Source: an uncultured Pontibacter sp. (GTDB lineage: Bacteria; Bacteroidota; Bacteroidia; Cytophagales; Hymenobacteraceae). From it: a stretch of 64,000 nucleotides of DNA. Positions 26,328 through 34,701 of the stretch are shown piece by piece. Both the position numbers and the translations under genes were made by a program. Below the pieces are notes generated by a model that saw nothing but the letters and a program-made list of their open reading frames with translations, had not been told where the DNA came from and did no database searches. How positions within the stretch are numbered: the first letter of the stretch is position 1; each line of letters opens with the position of its first letter. The stretch is taken from positions 1 to 64,000 of the forward strand of contig NZ_CANLMZ010000006.1 of assembly GCF_947492645.1 (NCBI RefSeq), read 5' to 3'.

Positions 26328-27374
26328 ATGATACAAACGAAAGGATATGCTGCCTACGATGCAACTTCGGATCTGAGGCCATTTAGTTTTGAGCGCCGTG
26401 AGGTAGGCCCAAACGATGTTAAGATTGAAATACTGTTCTGCGGAATCTGCCACTCCGATCTGCACCATGTAAAAGGAGAGTGGGGCGAAATCATTTATCC
26501 GTCAGTACCTGGCCACGAGATAGTGGGGCGCATTACAAGCGTAGGCGCTAACGTCAAAAAATTCAGGGAGGGCGACCTGGCAGGTGTGGGCTGCTTTGTA
26601 GATTCCTGCCGCCATTGCCCTAGCTGCCAGGATGGGCTGGAGCAGTATTGCGAAAACGGCTTTGTGGCAACTTACGGTGGCCAGGGTAAAGATGGCATCA
26701 CCCCAACGCAAGGCGGTTACTCCAGCAATATTGTTGTTGATGAGCAGTATGTGCTGCGCGTACCGAACAACATGGACCTGGCTCGTGTAGCACCTTTGCT
26801 TTGTGCCGGTATTACCACCTACTCACCAATCAGAGAATGGAAAATAGGAAAAGGACACAAAGTAGGTATTGTTGGCTTAGGCGGCCTGGGGCATATGGCT
26901 GTAAAAATTGCAGCATCTAAAGGGGCCGATGTTACCATGCTCAGCAGGTCTCCGGAAAAAGCCAAGGATGCCGAGGAACTTGGTGCCCACAACTTTGCCA
27001 ATACCCGCGATGCAGATCAACTAAAGAAACTGGCCAACACTTTCGATTTTATCATCAACACCGTATCGGCACCACACGACTATAACCAGTTTTTGTCGAT
27101 GCTGAAGCGCGATGGTACCATGATTCTGCTGGGAGCACCACCGGCACCGGCAGAGATTATGGCTGGCAACTTATTGTTCAAGCGCCGCCGCCTGGTAGGT
27201 TCCCTAATCGGCGGTATAGCCGAAACACAGGAAATGCTGGATTACTGTGCCACGCATAATATTTTATCAGATGTGGAAGTTATACCAATAGATTACATAA
27301 ACGAGGCCTATGAGCGTATGCTGAAGGGCGATGTGAAGTATAGGTTTGTAATAGACATGTCGAGTCTGAAGTAA
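26328..27374 (+). CDS. Zinc-dependent NAD(P) alcohol dehydrogenase, YahK/CAD-like
   Basis: A 348-residue medium-chain dehydrogenase. Catalytic zinc ligands are Cys in CGICHSD, His in PGHEIVG and Cys in LLCAGITTY. The structural zinc loop has four cysteines in CRHCPSCQDGLEQYC. The Rossmann motif GLGGLGHMAVK is at about residues 182-192. It is closest in pattern to YahK and cinnamyl-alcohol dehydrogenase-like aldehyde reductases, which use NADPH. It follows the cytochrome c and lactonase genes on the same strand, and a terminator comes directly after it. Confidence 0.9.
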   Translation: MIQTKGYAAYDATSDLRPFSFERREVGPNDVKIEILFCGICHSDLHHVKGEWGEIIYPSVPGHEIVGRITSVGANVKKFREGDLAGVGCFVDSCRHCPSCQDGLEQYCENGFVATYGGQGKDGITPTQGGYSSNIVVDEQYVLRVPNNMDLARVAPLLCAGITTYSPIREWKIGKGHKVGIVGLGGLGHMAVKIAASKGADVTMLSRSPEKAKDAEELGAHNFANTRDADQLKKLANTFDFIINTVSAPHDYNQFLSMLKRDGTMILLGAPPAPAEIMAGNLLFKRRRLVGSLIGGIAETQEMLDYCATHNILSDVEVIPIDYINEAYERMLKGDVKYRFVIDMSSLK

Positions 27375-27377
27375 AGT

Positions 27378-27414
27378 ATAAATGGCCTCTGCTTTGGTAG
27401 CAGAGGCCATTTAT
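27378..27414. terminator. Convergent terminator after the alcohol dehydrogenase gene
   Basis: A perfect 16-bp stem (27378-27393 with 27399-27414) with a 5-base loop; the core is GGCCTCTGCT. The left base again shows AAGTATAAA. It lies between convergent genes. Confidence 0.88.
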
Positions 27415-27436
27415 TTATAAGGCTACCGCGCGCAAA

Positions 27437-28060
27437 TCAAGCTTTCCGCAGAACTAGCGTTGTCATACTTCTTTCCTGCTCCACCAGCACTGTTTTTAAA
27501 GGCTCCAGCTTCTCAGCCTGCCACTCCAAGATCAGTTCCTGCAATAAATCCTCACCGGCCAAAAACCAGACAGGGCCATGGGGCATCTGGTATTTTCTGT
27601 GCCCGGCTTGCTGTAGCTTGCCTTCCATGCCTATCGTAGTGCTAAGGCGGCAAAAAAGCATTCCTCCGGGTTTTAAAACGCGCCACAACTCCTGGGTCAT
27701 ACGTTTAAAATGAGCTTCATCTCTTGCAAAATGGAGTACTGCGCTGCAAAGCACTACATCAAAGGCAGCATCGGCAAACGGCAGCTTTTCCAGGTCAGCG
27801 ACAACAAAGTTTTTGGCGGATAGGGTAAGGGCTAACGCAGCAGCCATGCGTTTTACATCTTCTATCGCTTTTTCAGAAGTATCGGCACCGTATACTTTTA
27901 CGCCTGCCTGCATCAGATACTGTATGTTTCTGCCGCCGCCGCAGCCAGCATCTAGCAGTTTCATTCCTTTTGCAATTCTGCCCTTCAGCAGTTGGTCAAA
28001 AAGGTAGATGTCTATATTGGCAAAGTGCGCCGCAAGAGATGTAAGGGGTATATGGAACAT
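27437..28060 (-). CDS. Class I SAM-dependent methyltransferase
   Basis: A 207-residue cytosolic protein with a Rossmann-type methyltransferase fold. Motif I is LLDAGCGGGRN (about residues 36-46), and the acidic loop after strand 2 is VYGADTSE. Motif VVLCSAVLHF and the LKPGGMLFCRL loop are typical of the UbiE/TehB-like group. The substrate is unknown. It is convergent to the alcohol dehydrogenase and divergent from hutU, with no evident partner. Confidence 0.85.
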   Translation of the reverse strand: MFHIPLTSLAAHFANIDIYLFDQLLKGRIAKGMKLLDAGCGGGRNIQYLMQAGVKVYGADTSEKAIEDVKRMAAALALTLSAKNFVVADLEKLPFADAAFDVVLCSAVLHFARDEAHFKRMTQELWRVLKPGGMLFCRLSTTIGMEGKLQQAGHRKYQMPHGPVWFLAGEDLLQELILEWQAEKLEPLKTVLVEQERSMTTLVLRKA

Positions 28061-28137
28061 GGTTTTATGGGGTAAGGTACAAGGTTAACCAGAAGTTCAG
28101 AAAACGAATTTAAGTATACTTTTCCTGCCATTTTCTA

Positions 28138-28145
28138 TATTTTTG
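28138..28145 (+). promoter_or_regulatory. -7 promoter element of the hut operon
   Basis: TATTTTTG fits TAnnTTTG and lies 40 bases before the hutU ATG, predicting a leader of about 33 bases. The -33 region is T rich without a clear TTTG. It would drive hutU, hutI and hutG. Confidence 0.5.
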
Positions 28146-28184
28146 TTGCATATTGAGTCTTTTCCAAAGTATAAATACACAACT

Positions 28185-29897
28185 ATGAATACATCTGCTG
28201 CAACAGCAACCATACAACGCTCCGGCCTTTCGGTAAGCGAGTTCATCCAAAAATACGCAAACCATCCAACTTATATTCCCCCAACCGGCCCGGTACTGAA
28301 CGCTAAGAACTGGCAATCGGAGGCAGCCCTGCGCATGTTCCTGAACAACCTGACTGATGAAGTTGCCGAAGACCCAAGCCGCCTGGTAGTATACGGTGGT
28401 ATTGGGCAGGCCGCCCGCACAGTAGCCGATGCCCAGAAGATTATTGAGGTGCTGCTTAACCTGGAATACGACGAGAGTTTGCTGGTGCAGTCGGGTAAGC
28501 CGGTTGGTAAAGTAAGAACACATGCCGAAGCCCCGCGCGTACTGATTGCCAACTCGAACCTGGTGCCGCATTGGGCCACCTGGGAGCATTTTAACGAACT
28601 GCGAGAGCGTGGCCTGATGATGTATGGGCAGATGACGGCAGGCAGCTGGATCTACATCGGTACGCAAGGCATACTACAAGGCACTTACGAAACCTTTGCT
28701 GCCTGCGGCAGAATACATTTCAACGGAGACCTGCGCCATAAACTGCTTGTAACCGGCGGACTTGGCGGTATGGGTGGTGCGCAGCCTTTGGCAGCTACTA
28801 TCGCAGGCGCAACTTTTCTGGGGGTAGATGTTGATCCGGAGCGTATTAAAAAGCGCCTGGAAACCCGCTACATCGATAAAATGACCTACGACTACGAAGA
28901 AGCAAAGCGGTGGGCATTAGAGGCTAAAGAAAAAGGAGAGGCAGTATCGATTGGCTTGGTTGGCGATATTGGCGATGTGCTGGAAAAACTTATCAAGGAC
29001 GACATTACCCCGGAAATATTAACTGACCAGACTTCGGCGCACGACCCTATCAATGGTTATGTGCCAAATGGCCTGACCCTCGAAGAAGCAAAAGCACTAC
29101 GCGAAAGCGATCCGCAGGAGTATAAAGCACGTTCCCTTAAAAGTATGGCCCGCCATGTTAGGTTTATGCTGGAGCTGCAGCGCCGTGGCAGCCGCACCTT
29201 CGACTATGGCAACAACCTGCGGGAGTTCGCGCAGCAGGGCGGTGAGAAAAATGCTTTCAATATCCCTGGTTTTGTGCCAGAGTACATGAGGCCGCTTTTC
29301 TGTGAGGGCAAAGGCCCGTTCCGTTGGGCAGCTTTATCCGGCGACCCCGAAGACATCAAAGTAACTGATGCGGCCCTAAAAGAACTTTTCCCGGAGAATG
29401 AGCACATGATCAAGTGGCTGGATGAGGCGGAGGAGAAAGTTGCATTTCAGGGATTGCCGTGCCGTATTTGCTGGCTGGGTATGGGCGAGCGCGAAAAAGC
29501 CGGGCTCATGTTTAACCAACTGGTGCGTGATGGCAAAGTGAAAGCTCCAATCGTGATTGGCCGCGACCACCTGGATTGTGGCTCAGTTGCATCGCCGTAC
29601 CGCGAAACCGAAGGCATGCTGGATGGCTCGGACGCTGTTTCAGACTGGCCATTGCTCAACCTGATGTCAAACACAGCGGGTGGCGCAACCTGGGTATCGT
29701 TCCACCACGGCGGTGGTGTGGGCATTGGTTATTCGCAGCATGCCGGTATGGTTATACTTGCCGATGGTACCGAGCGTGCTGACCGTTGCCTGAGCCGCGT
29801 GCTGCACAACGACCCTGCCATGGGAATCTTCCGCCACGCAGATGCTGGCTATGAGACAGCCCAGGAAAACGCAGCGAAGTTTGACTTAAAAATTTAA
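28185..29897 (+). CDS. hutU: Urocanate hydratase
   Basis: Urocanase converts urocanate to imidazolone propionate, the second step of histidine degradation, in the cytosol with tightly bound NAD. The 570 residues are normal for the family. The NAD-binding [11 protein letters not shown] and the catalytic Cys region [15 protein letters not shown] are present. The start at 28185 was chosen over an upstream TTG, because [12 protein letters not shown] leads into conserved sequence. It is the first gene of hutU-hutI-hutG; the spacing to hutI is 82 bases. hutH (histidine ammonia-lyase) is not in the window. Confidence 0.96.
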   Translation: MNTSAATATIQRSGLSVSEFIQKYANHPTYIPPTGPVLNAKNWQSEAALRMFLNNLTDEVAEDPSRLVVYGGIGQAARTVADAQKIIEVLLNLEYDESLLVQSGKPVGKVRTHAEAPRVLIANSNLVPHWATWEHFNELRERGLMMYGQMTAGSWIYIGTQGILQGTYETFAACGRIHFNGDLRHKLLVTGGLGGMGGAQPLAATIAGATFLGVDVDPERIKKRLETRYIDKMTYDYEEAKRWALEAKEKGEAVSIGLVGDIGDVLEKLIKDDITPEILTDQTSAHDPINGYVPNGLTLEEAKALRESDPQEYKARSLKSMARHVRFMLELQRRGSRTFDYGNNLREFAQQGGEKNAFNIPGFVPEYMRPLFCEGKGPFRWAALSGDPEDIKVTDAALKELFPENEHMIKWLDEAEEKVAFQGLPCRICWLGMGEREKAGLMFNQLVRDGKVKAPIVIGRDHLDCGSVASPYRETEGMLDGSDAVSDWPLLNLMSNTAGGATWVSFHHGGGVGIGYSQHAGMVILADGTERADRCLSRVLHNDPAMGIFRHADAGYETAQENAAKFDLKI

Positions 29898-29979
29898 GGT
29901 AATCCTGCGCCGCGTTTAACATCTCCACATAATTTAATTACTAGAACCAGCATCAGTACCAAAACAACGACATAAAACC

Positions 29980-31227
29980 ATGGAAGCATCAGTAGCAACG
30001 CATACTTTATACGGCCCATTTTCGCAGATATTAACCATGGCCGACTTACCAGATGCCGGCCCCATTGCCGACGAAGCGTTGCAGGTGCTGGAGAATGCTG
30101 GTGTTTTAGTTAGCGGCGGTAAAATAATCAGGGTAGATGACTACATTCGCTTATCGCAGGAGGCGGAGCAGTATGATTATGCGGTAGAACCGTTTGAGGA
30201 GCCGATGGTGCTGCTGCCCGGTTTGATCGATGCCCATACGCATATTTGCTTTGCCGGCTCAAGGGCAAACGATTACGCGATGCGCGTTGCCGGAAAATCA
30301 TACTTGGAAATTGCCCGCAGCGGTGGCGGTATACTTGACAGCGTCCGAAAAACTCGCGAAGCAACAGTAATAGAGTTGGTTGAGTTACTGAAGCAGCGCT
30401 GCGACCGCCACTTGCGGGAAGGGGTAACAACCTGCGAGGTAAAAAGTGGGTATGGCCTGAGTGTGGATGATGAGCTGAAAATGCTGGAGGCAATACAATT
30501 AGTAAATAAACATCACCCTTTGGAGTTGGTTCCTACCTGCCTGGCAGCCCACATGCGTCCACCGGAGTTCACCGACTCCAAAGCTTACCTGCGAACCGTT
30601 TTAGATGAGTTGCTGCCAGCCATTAAAGAAAAGAACCTGGCAAGCCGAGTAGATATTTTTATTGAGGATACCGCTTTTACCGAAAAGGAATCAGTTGAAT
30701 ATTTACTGGAGGCAAAGAAAGCAGGGTTTGACCTGACAGTACACGCCGACCAGTTTAGCACAGGTGGCAGTAGAGTGGCAGCCGAAGTAGGTGCCCTTAG
30801 TGCCGACCATTTAGAAGCCAGCAGCGACGCTGAGATTGATTTATTGCGCAACGCAGGTGTGGTTGCTACTGTATTGCCCGGTGCGTCCTTAGGGTTAGGC
30901 ATGCACTATGCATCTGCCCGAAAAATGCTTGACGGTGGCCTTTGCCTGGCTATTGCCACCGACTGGAACCCTGGATCTGCCCCGATGGGGGACCTACTGA
31001 TGCAGGCTGCCTTGCTCGGTGCAGCCGAAAAACTGACGACAGCCGAAACATTAGCTGCTATAACCACACGTGCTGCCCGTGCGCTTAACCTCCCGGACAA
31101 AGGGCAACTGGCCAAAGGTTTTGCAGCCGACATGATCGCTTTTCCGACAGCAGATTACAAAGAAATTCTGTACTTCCAGGGTAAGTTAAAGCCGCATAAA
31201 GTATGGAAGAATGGCCAGGAAGTATAA
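29980..31227 (+). CDS. hutI: Imidazolonepropionase
   Basis: This amidohydrolase opens the imidazolone ring to give N-formimino-glutamate, the third step of histidine degradation. The 415 residues match the family. Metal-binding DAHTHICFAGSR (about residues 77-88), the HADQFSTGG loop and ATDWNPGSAP are visible. It lies between hutU and hutG and is probably transcribed with them. The start MEASVATHTLYGPFSQ is a little upstream of the conserved amidohydrolase core, as usual. Confidence 0.95.
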   Translation: MEASVATHTLYGPFSQILTMADLPDAGPIADEALQVLENAGVLVSGGKIIRVDDYIRLSQEAEQYDYAVEPFEEPMVLLPGLIDAHTHICFAGSRANDYAMRVAGKSYLEIARSGGGILDSVRKTREATVIELVELLKQRCDRHLREGVTTCEVKSGYGLSVDDELKMLEAIQLVNKHHPLELVPTCLAAHMRPPEFTDSKAYLRTVLDELLPAIKEKNLASRVDIFIEDTAFTEKESVEYLLEAKKAGFDLTVHADQFSTGGSRVAAEVGALSADHLEASSDAEIDLLRNAGVVATVLPGASLGLGMHYASARKMLDGGLCLAIATDWNPGSAPMGDLLMQAALLGAAEKLTTAETLAAITTRAARALNLPDKGQLAKGFAADMIAFPTADYKEILYFQGKLKPHKVWKNGQEV

Positions 31228-31250
31228 ATCTTAAACTAACCTGATTAACC

Positions 31251-32225
31251 TTGTATAAACCATCCACAAAAAGTGCCTGGTCAGGCCGAACAGATGCAGC
31301 AGACGGTGCGCTGGGTTTACGCTGGCACCAGGCTATACAGTTTTTAAACCTTACAGAGGGCATACCTGCTGTAGCAGCCAAACATACAGCATTTGCCTTT
31401 TTAGGTTTTTGCTGCGACGAAGGCGTAAGCCGGAACATGGGCAGAGTAGGGGCCGCGGCCGGGCCTGCGGCATTGCGGAGTGCCATGGCCTCTTTTGCCT
31501 ATCACCTGCCGGAGCATGTGCAGCTTTTTGATGCCGGCGATGTGCTGTGCACAAACCAGAACCTGGAAGAGGCGCAGGAGCAGTTAGGCAGAAAAGTGGC
31601 CATACTTCTTAAGCAAGGATACAAGCCTTTGGTTTTGGGAGGCGGCCACGAGATAGCCTATGGGCATTACCTGGGTTTAGAGCAGGCTGTTGCCGGCAGA
31701 AAGTTAGGTATCCTTAACCTGGATGCTCATTTTGATTTACGAAACTATGCGCAGCAGCCTAGTTCTGGCTCTCCGTTTTTACAGATTGCAGACAGAGCAG
31801 CGGCACACGGAGACGAGTTTAAGTATAAAGTCATCGGCTTGCAGGAGTATGGCAATACGCCTATACTTTTCGAGGCTGCAGATAAGTTAGGTGTGGCGTA
31901 TACTTTTGCAAGCGAAGTGCAATTGCACCAGTTGGCACAGCTTATAAGCGAGCTTAACCACTTTTTAAGTACAACAGACAAGGTGTATCTTACTGTGGAT
32001 ATGGACGTGTTTGCCGCTGCGTATGCGCCCGGTGTTAGTGCTGTAAATGCCTTAGGGTTACAACCCGAAATAGTGTTAGCGCTACTTAAAGCGATTGTGC
32101 AGAGCGGTAAACTTTTAAGTATCGATATAGCAGAGTTAAACCCCACTTACGACATAGACAACAGAACAGCCAAGCTAGCTGCGGCCATACTTTACCAGGT
32201 AATAAGTAACTGGAGTAAAGCATAA
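31251..32225 (+). CDS. hutG: Formimidoylglutamase
   Basis: An arginase-fold enzyme that hydrolyses formimino-glutamate to glutamate and formamide, ending the hut route. Mn-site motifs are GGGHEIAYGH, LNLDAHFDLR and TVDMDVF. The 324-residue length fits. The start is TTG at 31251: an in-frame TGA lies only nine bases upstream, and the family-typical SGRTD occurs at residues 11-15, so no other start is possible. The start is 23 bases after hutI, consistent with an operon. Confidence 0.93.
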   Translation: MYKPSTKSAWSGRTDAADGALGLRWHQAIQFLNLTEGIPAVAAKHTAFAFLGFCCDEGVSRNMGRVGAAAGPAALRSAMASFAYHLPEHVQLFDAGDVLCTNQNLEEAQEQLGRKVAILLKQGYKPLVLGGGHEIAYGHYLGLEQAVAGRKLGILNLDAHFDLRNYAQQPSSGSPFLQIADRAAAHGDEFKYKVIGLQEYGNTPILFEAADKLGVAYTFASEVQLHQLAQLISELNHFLSTTDKVYLTVDMDVFAAAYAPGVSAVNALGLQPEIVLALLKAIVQSGKLLSIDIAELNPTYDIDNRTAKLAAAILYQVISNWSKA

Positions 32226-32228
32226 AGT

Positions 32229-32243
32229 CAAAAGTGACTTTTG
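32229..32243. repeat. 15-base palindrome directly after hutG
   Basis: CAAAAGT-G-ACTTTTG is a perfect 7-1-7 inverted repeat starting 4 bases after the hutG stop. It shares its arms with the palindrome at 19028-19045. It could be part of transcript 3' end processing or chance. Confidence 0.3.
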
Positions 32244-32263
32244 TTGAGCCGTTATACTTCTAA

Positions 32264-32303
32264 AAAAGTCCGCCTCTTGGGTATACCTGAGAGGCGGACT
32301 TTT
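32264..32303. terminator. Convergent terminator after the hut operon
   Basis: A perfect 13-bp stem (32264-32276 with 32291-32303), core GTCCGCCTC, encloses a loop that itself contains GGTATACC. A and T runs flank it. It separates hutG from the minus-strand gene at 32308. Confidence 0.85.
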
Positions 32304-32307
32304 AAAT

Positions 32308-32715
32308 TTATTTACTTACTTTAAATTTGGTCCAGTAGGTGGTGTCGCTTGTTTTAACTTCAACCAGGTAAGTATCGGAGGGTAATTTGCCTACGTTATA
32401 GCGCCAGGCTTTCTTGTTGTCTGTAATACTAACAGGCTTTTTAAATACGGTTCTGCCTGCGGTGTTCTTCACCTCTAGTGTGGCGTCCTCGTCCAGTTCC
32501 TGCGAAAAGTCGAGTAGAAAGGTGCCCTTTTGCGCTGGCTGCAGATGAATGCCCGAAAGGGTTTCTTTCCGGTTTTCAGTTGGGTTCTCTGATACGAGAA
32601 TATGTTCTTGTGCCGGGGCCGGTATCTTCGTGTTTTGCGCTTGCGATGTAAAACCCAGGGCAACCAGTGGCAAGCCAAGCATCAGCGCTGAAGCATACTT
32701 TTTCATCATCTTCAT
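32308..32715 (-). CDS. Small secreted protein resembling a type IX secretion C-terminal domain
   Basis: A 135-residue protein with a signal peptide (residues 1-26, cleavage near SQAQ). The rest consists almost only of a beta-sandwich unit resembling the C-terminal sorting domain of type IX secretion cargo: LEVKNTAGRTVFKKP, KLPSDTYLVEVK and WTKFKVSK are typical strand patterns. Such domains are normally attached to larger proteins. A start two codons later (MMKK) cannot be excluded. Function is unknown; a cell-surface role is inference. It is a single gene. Confidence 0.65.
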   Translation of the reverse strand: MKMMKKYASALMLGLPLVALGFTSQAQNTKIPAPAQEHILVSENPTENRKETLSGIHLQPAQKGTFLLDFSQELDEDATLEVKNTAGRTVFKKPVSITDNKKAWRYNVGKLPSDTYLVEVKTSDTTYWTKFKVSK

Positions 32716-32762
32716 TCTCCTTTCTAATTAAAGTATAAGTATAGCATCTGCCTATGCATATT

Positions 32763-33689
32763 TCAGGCCAGATTCTGAGTTGCCTCCAGTTTGTTTTCGA
32801 GTGTATTGTGGCACCACATCTGTTGCGCCTGCAGATGGGCCCCACCCAGCCAGGCAGGGGCTGGCACGTGTACGGCTAAACCCTGCAGCACCTGTTGCCC
32901 TTTCTCGGTTAGATTTAGGGGCTCCTGCGGGCTTACCAGCGCAGGTTGCAGGTGCTGCAGTATACGTTCTAATTGTCCATCGCCAAAACCCCACGAAGGC
33001 TGCTGCTCAGAAAACTGCTGCACCAGCTCATGTAAAGTATGGGCACCTTCCTCAATAATCTTGAGCAACAATGTTTCTGGTTGACTTAAGCCCGTTTTGC
33101 AGTTTGGGAAGCGCAGCAAGTGCAGGTAAATTGCTTCTTTCAGGTTAGGCAGTAAAATTTCATTTTGCCGTACAAACAACTGCAACTGCAGCGGATCTGG
33201 CCCTGCATATAGTTGCCAGATCCTTTCTGCCTCTCGTAAATGCGCCGGAGTTATTACTAATCTTTTCTCAAATATAGCATGAAGTTCTTTTGGTCCTGAA
33301 TACCCTATGTTCTTGTTTCCTGCCGGAGTGCATACAGAGATAGTAGCCGGCTTTACTTTAGACAGCTTCTGCAGGAGGTAGAGCAGGTTTAGCTGGCACA
33401 TCAAATCTGCATCAAACCAAAGTATAACCTCAAAAAAAGATTGGGCATTGTTCAGCTTTTCAAGTTCTGTCAGCACTTTCTGCTGGTATGCTTCCGGTTT
33501 TTCGTGGTAGGCGGCTGTTATGTATTCCTGCCGCTTTTGCCAGAATGCCTGCTCAGGTAAACTGCCGATAACAGGACCCTCGGATAAGACTTCGCGCCAG
33601 ATAAGCACCTGCCCCGGAAAGTTAGCTGCTTCAAAGGCATCAAGAGAGGCATCGCCGTTGATCAGGTGTAGTGTAGGCAGTTTTTTCAT
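32763..33689 (-). CDS. DUF1835 domain-containing protein
   Basis: A 308-residue cytosolic protein. The N-terminal half matches the DUF1835 family (LHLINGDASLDAFEAANFPG, VLIWREVLSEGPV, EVILWFDADLMCQLNLL), whose function is unknown. The C-terminal half is helical, with a winged-helix-like segment (ETLLLKIIEEGAHTLHELVQQF). It begins downstream of the terminator of the neighbouring lipoprotein gene and seems to be its own unit. Confidence 0.8.
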   Translation of the reverse strand: MKKLPTLHLINGDASLDAFEAANFPGQVLIWREVLSEGPVIGSLPEQAFWQKRQEYITAAYHEKPEAYQQKVLTELEKLNNAQSFFEVILWFDADLMCQLNLLYLLQKLSKVKPATISVCTPAGNKNIGYSGPKELHAIFEKRLVITPAHLREAERIWQLYAGPDPLQLQLFVRQNEILLPNLKEAIYLHLLRFPNCKTGLSQPETLLLKIIEEGAHTLHELVQQFSEQQPSWGFGDGQLERILQHLQPALVSPQEPLNLTEKGQQVLQGLAVHVPAPAWLGGAHLQAQQMWCHNTLENKLEATQNLA

Positions 33690-33707
33690 AGTATGGTGGT
33701 CTTAAGC

Positions 33708-33747
33708 AGGAAAGGCAGCCGTCACGTGTGGTGCAGCTGCCTTTCCT
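33708..33747. terminator. Terminator after the propeller lipoprotein gene
   Basis: A 12-bp stem (33708-33719 with 33736-33747), AGGAAAGGCAGC and its complement, with a 16-base loop containing a CACGTG palindrome. It follows the stop of the gene at 33777 on the minus strand. Confidence 0.7.
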
Positions 33748-33776
33748 TATAGTTCTCTATTTATTTAACGCGCAGC

Positions 33777-34640
33777 CTAGCGGTTTAGTCTGTAAGCCAC
33801 TACGCGGTTATCGTTAAAAGTAGGTACCAACAGCAAGCCTGTACGGTCTGAGTAGGTAATGTCTGCGGCGTTTATTTTTTTGTCTTTTGTGTCTAGCAGT
33901 AGCCAGCTTCGGCCTTCGTTGTTCACAAAGTATACTTCTCCGTGCCAACTCGAAATCAGGAAACCGTCATCTACCTTGGCTATTCCGTCTCCGGCTTTTA
34001 TACCTTCGTTCCAGCTTGTCCATCGCTTTGTTTCAAGGTCCAGAAAACGCACTTCGCCGTTAAAAGCTACCACCATGCGGGTGCCGTCCACAAAAATGCC
34101 ATTTGGCCTTTCAGCAGGCATTTTCTCCAGCCAGGTAGTTACGCGGCCGTTGCGCAGCATGTAAATTCGCTTCTGCTCCGAGTCGGTTACATATACATTG
34201 CCCGCTTCATCTACAGCCACATCGTTCAGGAACTTTGCATCATCGGCTTTGTAACGCCCCAAAATTGCTCCCGACTGTGTTGCAATGGCAATAATCTCAT
34301 CCACATCCGACACATACAGCACGTTGTTATGCAGCGCCATTCCTTTGGGGTCGTTAAGGCCGGTTACCCAATAAAGCTCCTCAATTTTTCCATCGTTGGA
34401 TAACCTGGAGATAAACCCGTCGCCATCTTTTTTTAATCCGGCTGTACCGTTAATGTTACTTACATAAATGGTATTGCGCACCGGGTCGTGCAGCGCCGCT
34501 TCAGGGGTGCGCAGGGTGTTGTCGGTGGCCCATGCCTCTTGCAGCTGCACAGGTGCTTTTGACGAAAATAAACCGCCGCTGCAGCTGCCAAGGCCTATTG
34601 CTATAAATCCGTAAAATACACTTGTAAGTAAAAATCGCAT
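33777..34640 (-). CDS. Propeller lipoprotein, SMP-30/NHL-like
   Basis: A 287-residue lipoprotein with signal and lipobox (IGLGSC, Cys18). The mature part is a six-bladed beta propeller with repeats of the NHL/SMP-30 type (NTIYVSNING, NVLYVSDVDE, NVYVTDSEQ, NGIFVDGTRM). It may bind a ligand or hydrolyse a lactone at the membrane, but metal ligands are less clear than in the gene at 25348. A start 18 codons upstream was rejected, since the chosen start begins the signal. It lies 61 bases after menE and may be transcribed with it. Confidence 0.75.
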   Translation of the reverse strand: MRFLLTSVFYGFIAIGLGSCSGGLFSSKAPVQLQEAWATDNTLRTPEAALHDPVRNTIYVSNINGTAGLKKDGDGFISRLSNDGKIEELYWVTGLNDPKGMALHNNVLYVSDVDEIIAIATQSGAILGRYKADDAKFLNDVAVDEAGNVYVTDSEQKRIYMLRNGRVTTWLEKMPAERPNGIFVDGTRMVVAFNGEVRFLDLETKRWTSWNEGIKAGDGIAKVDDGFLISSWHGEVYFVNNEGRSWLLLDTKDKKINAADITYSDRTGLLLVPTFNDNRVVAYRLNR

Positions 34641-34701
34641 AGTTGTTTCTGTTGATTTATACGTTGTACGGGTGTATGCGCTGGCTGTTATCAAGCGTTG
34701 T

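Noticed and set aside
28143..28184. Upstream TTG start for hutU
   Set aside because: It overlaps the predicted -7 promoter box, so it would lie outside the transcript; the ATG at 28185 fits the family N-terminus.
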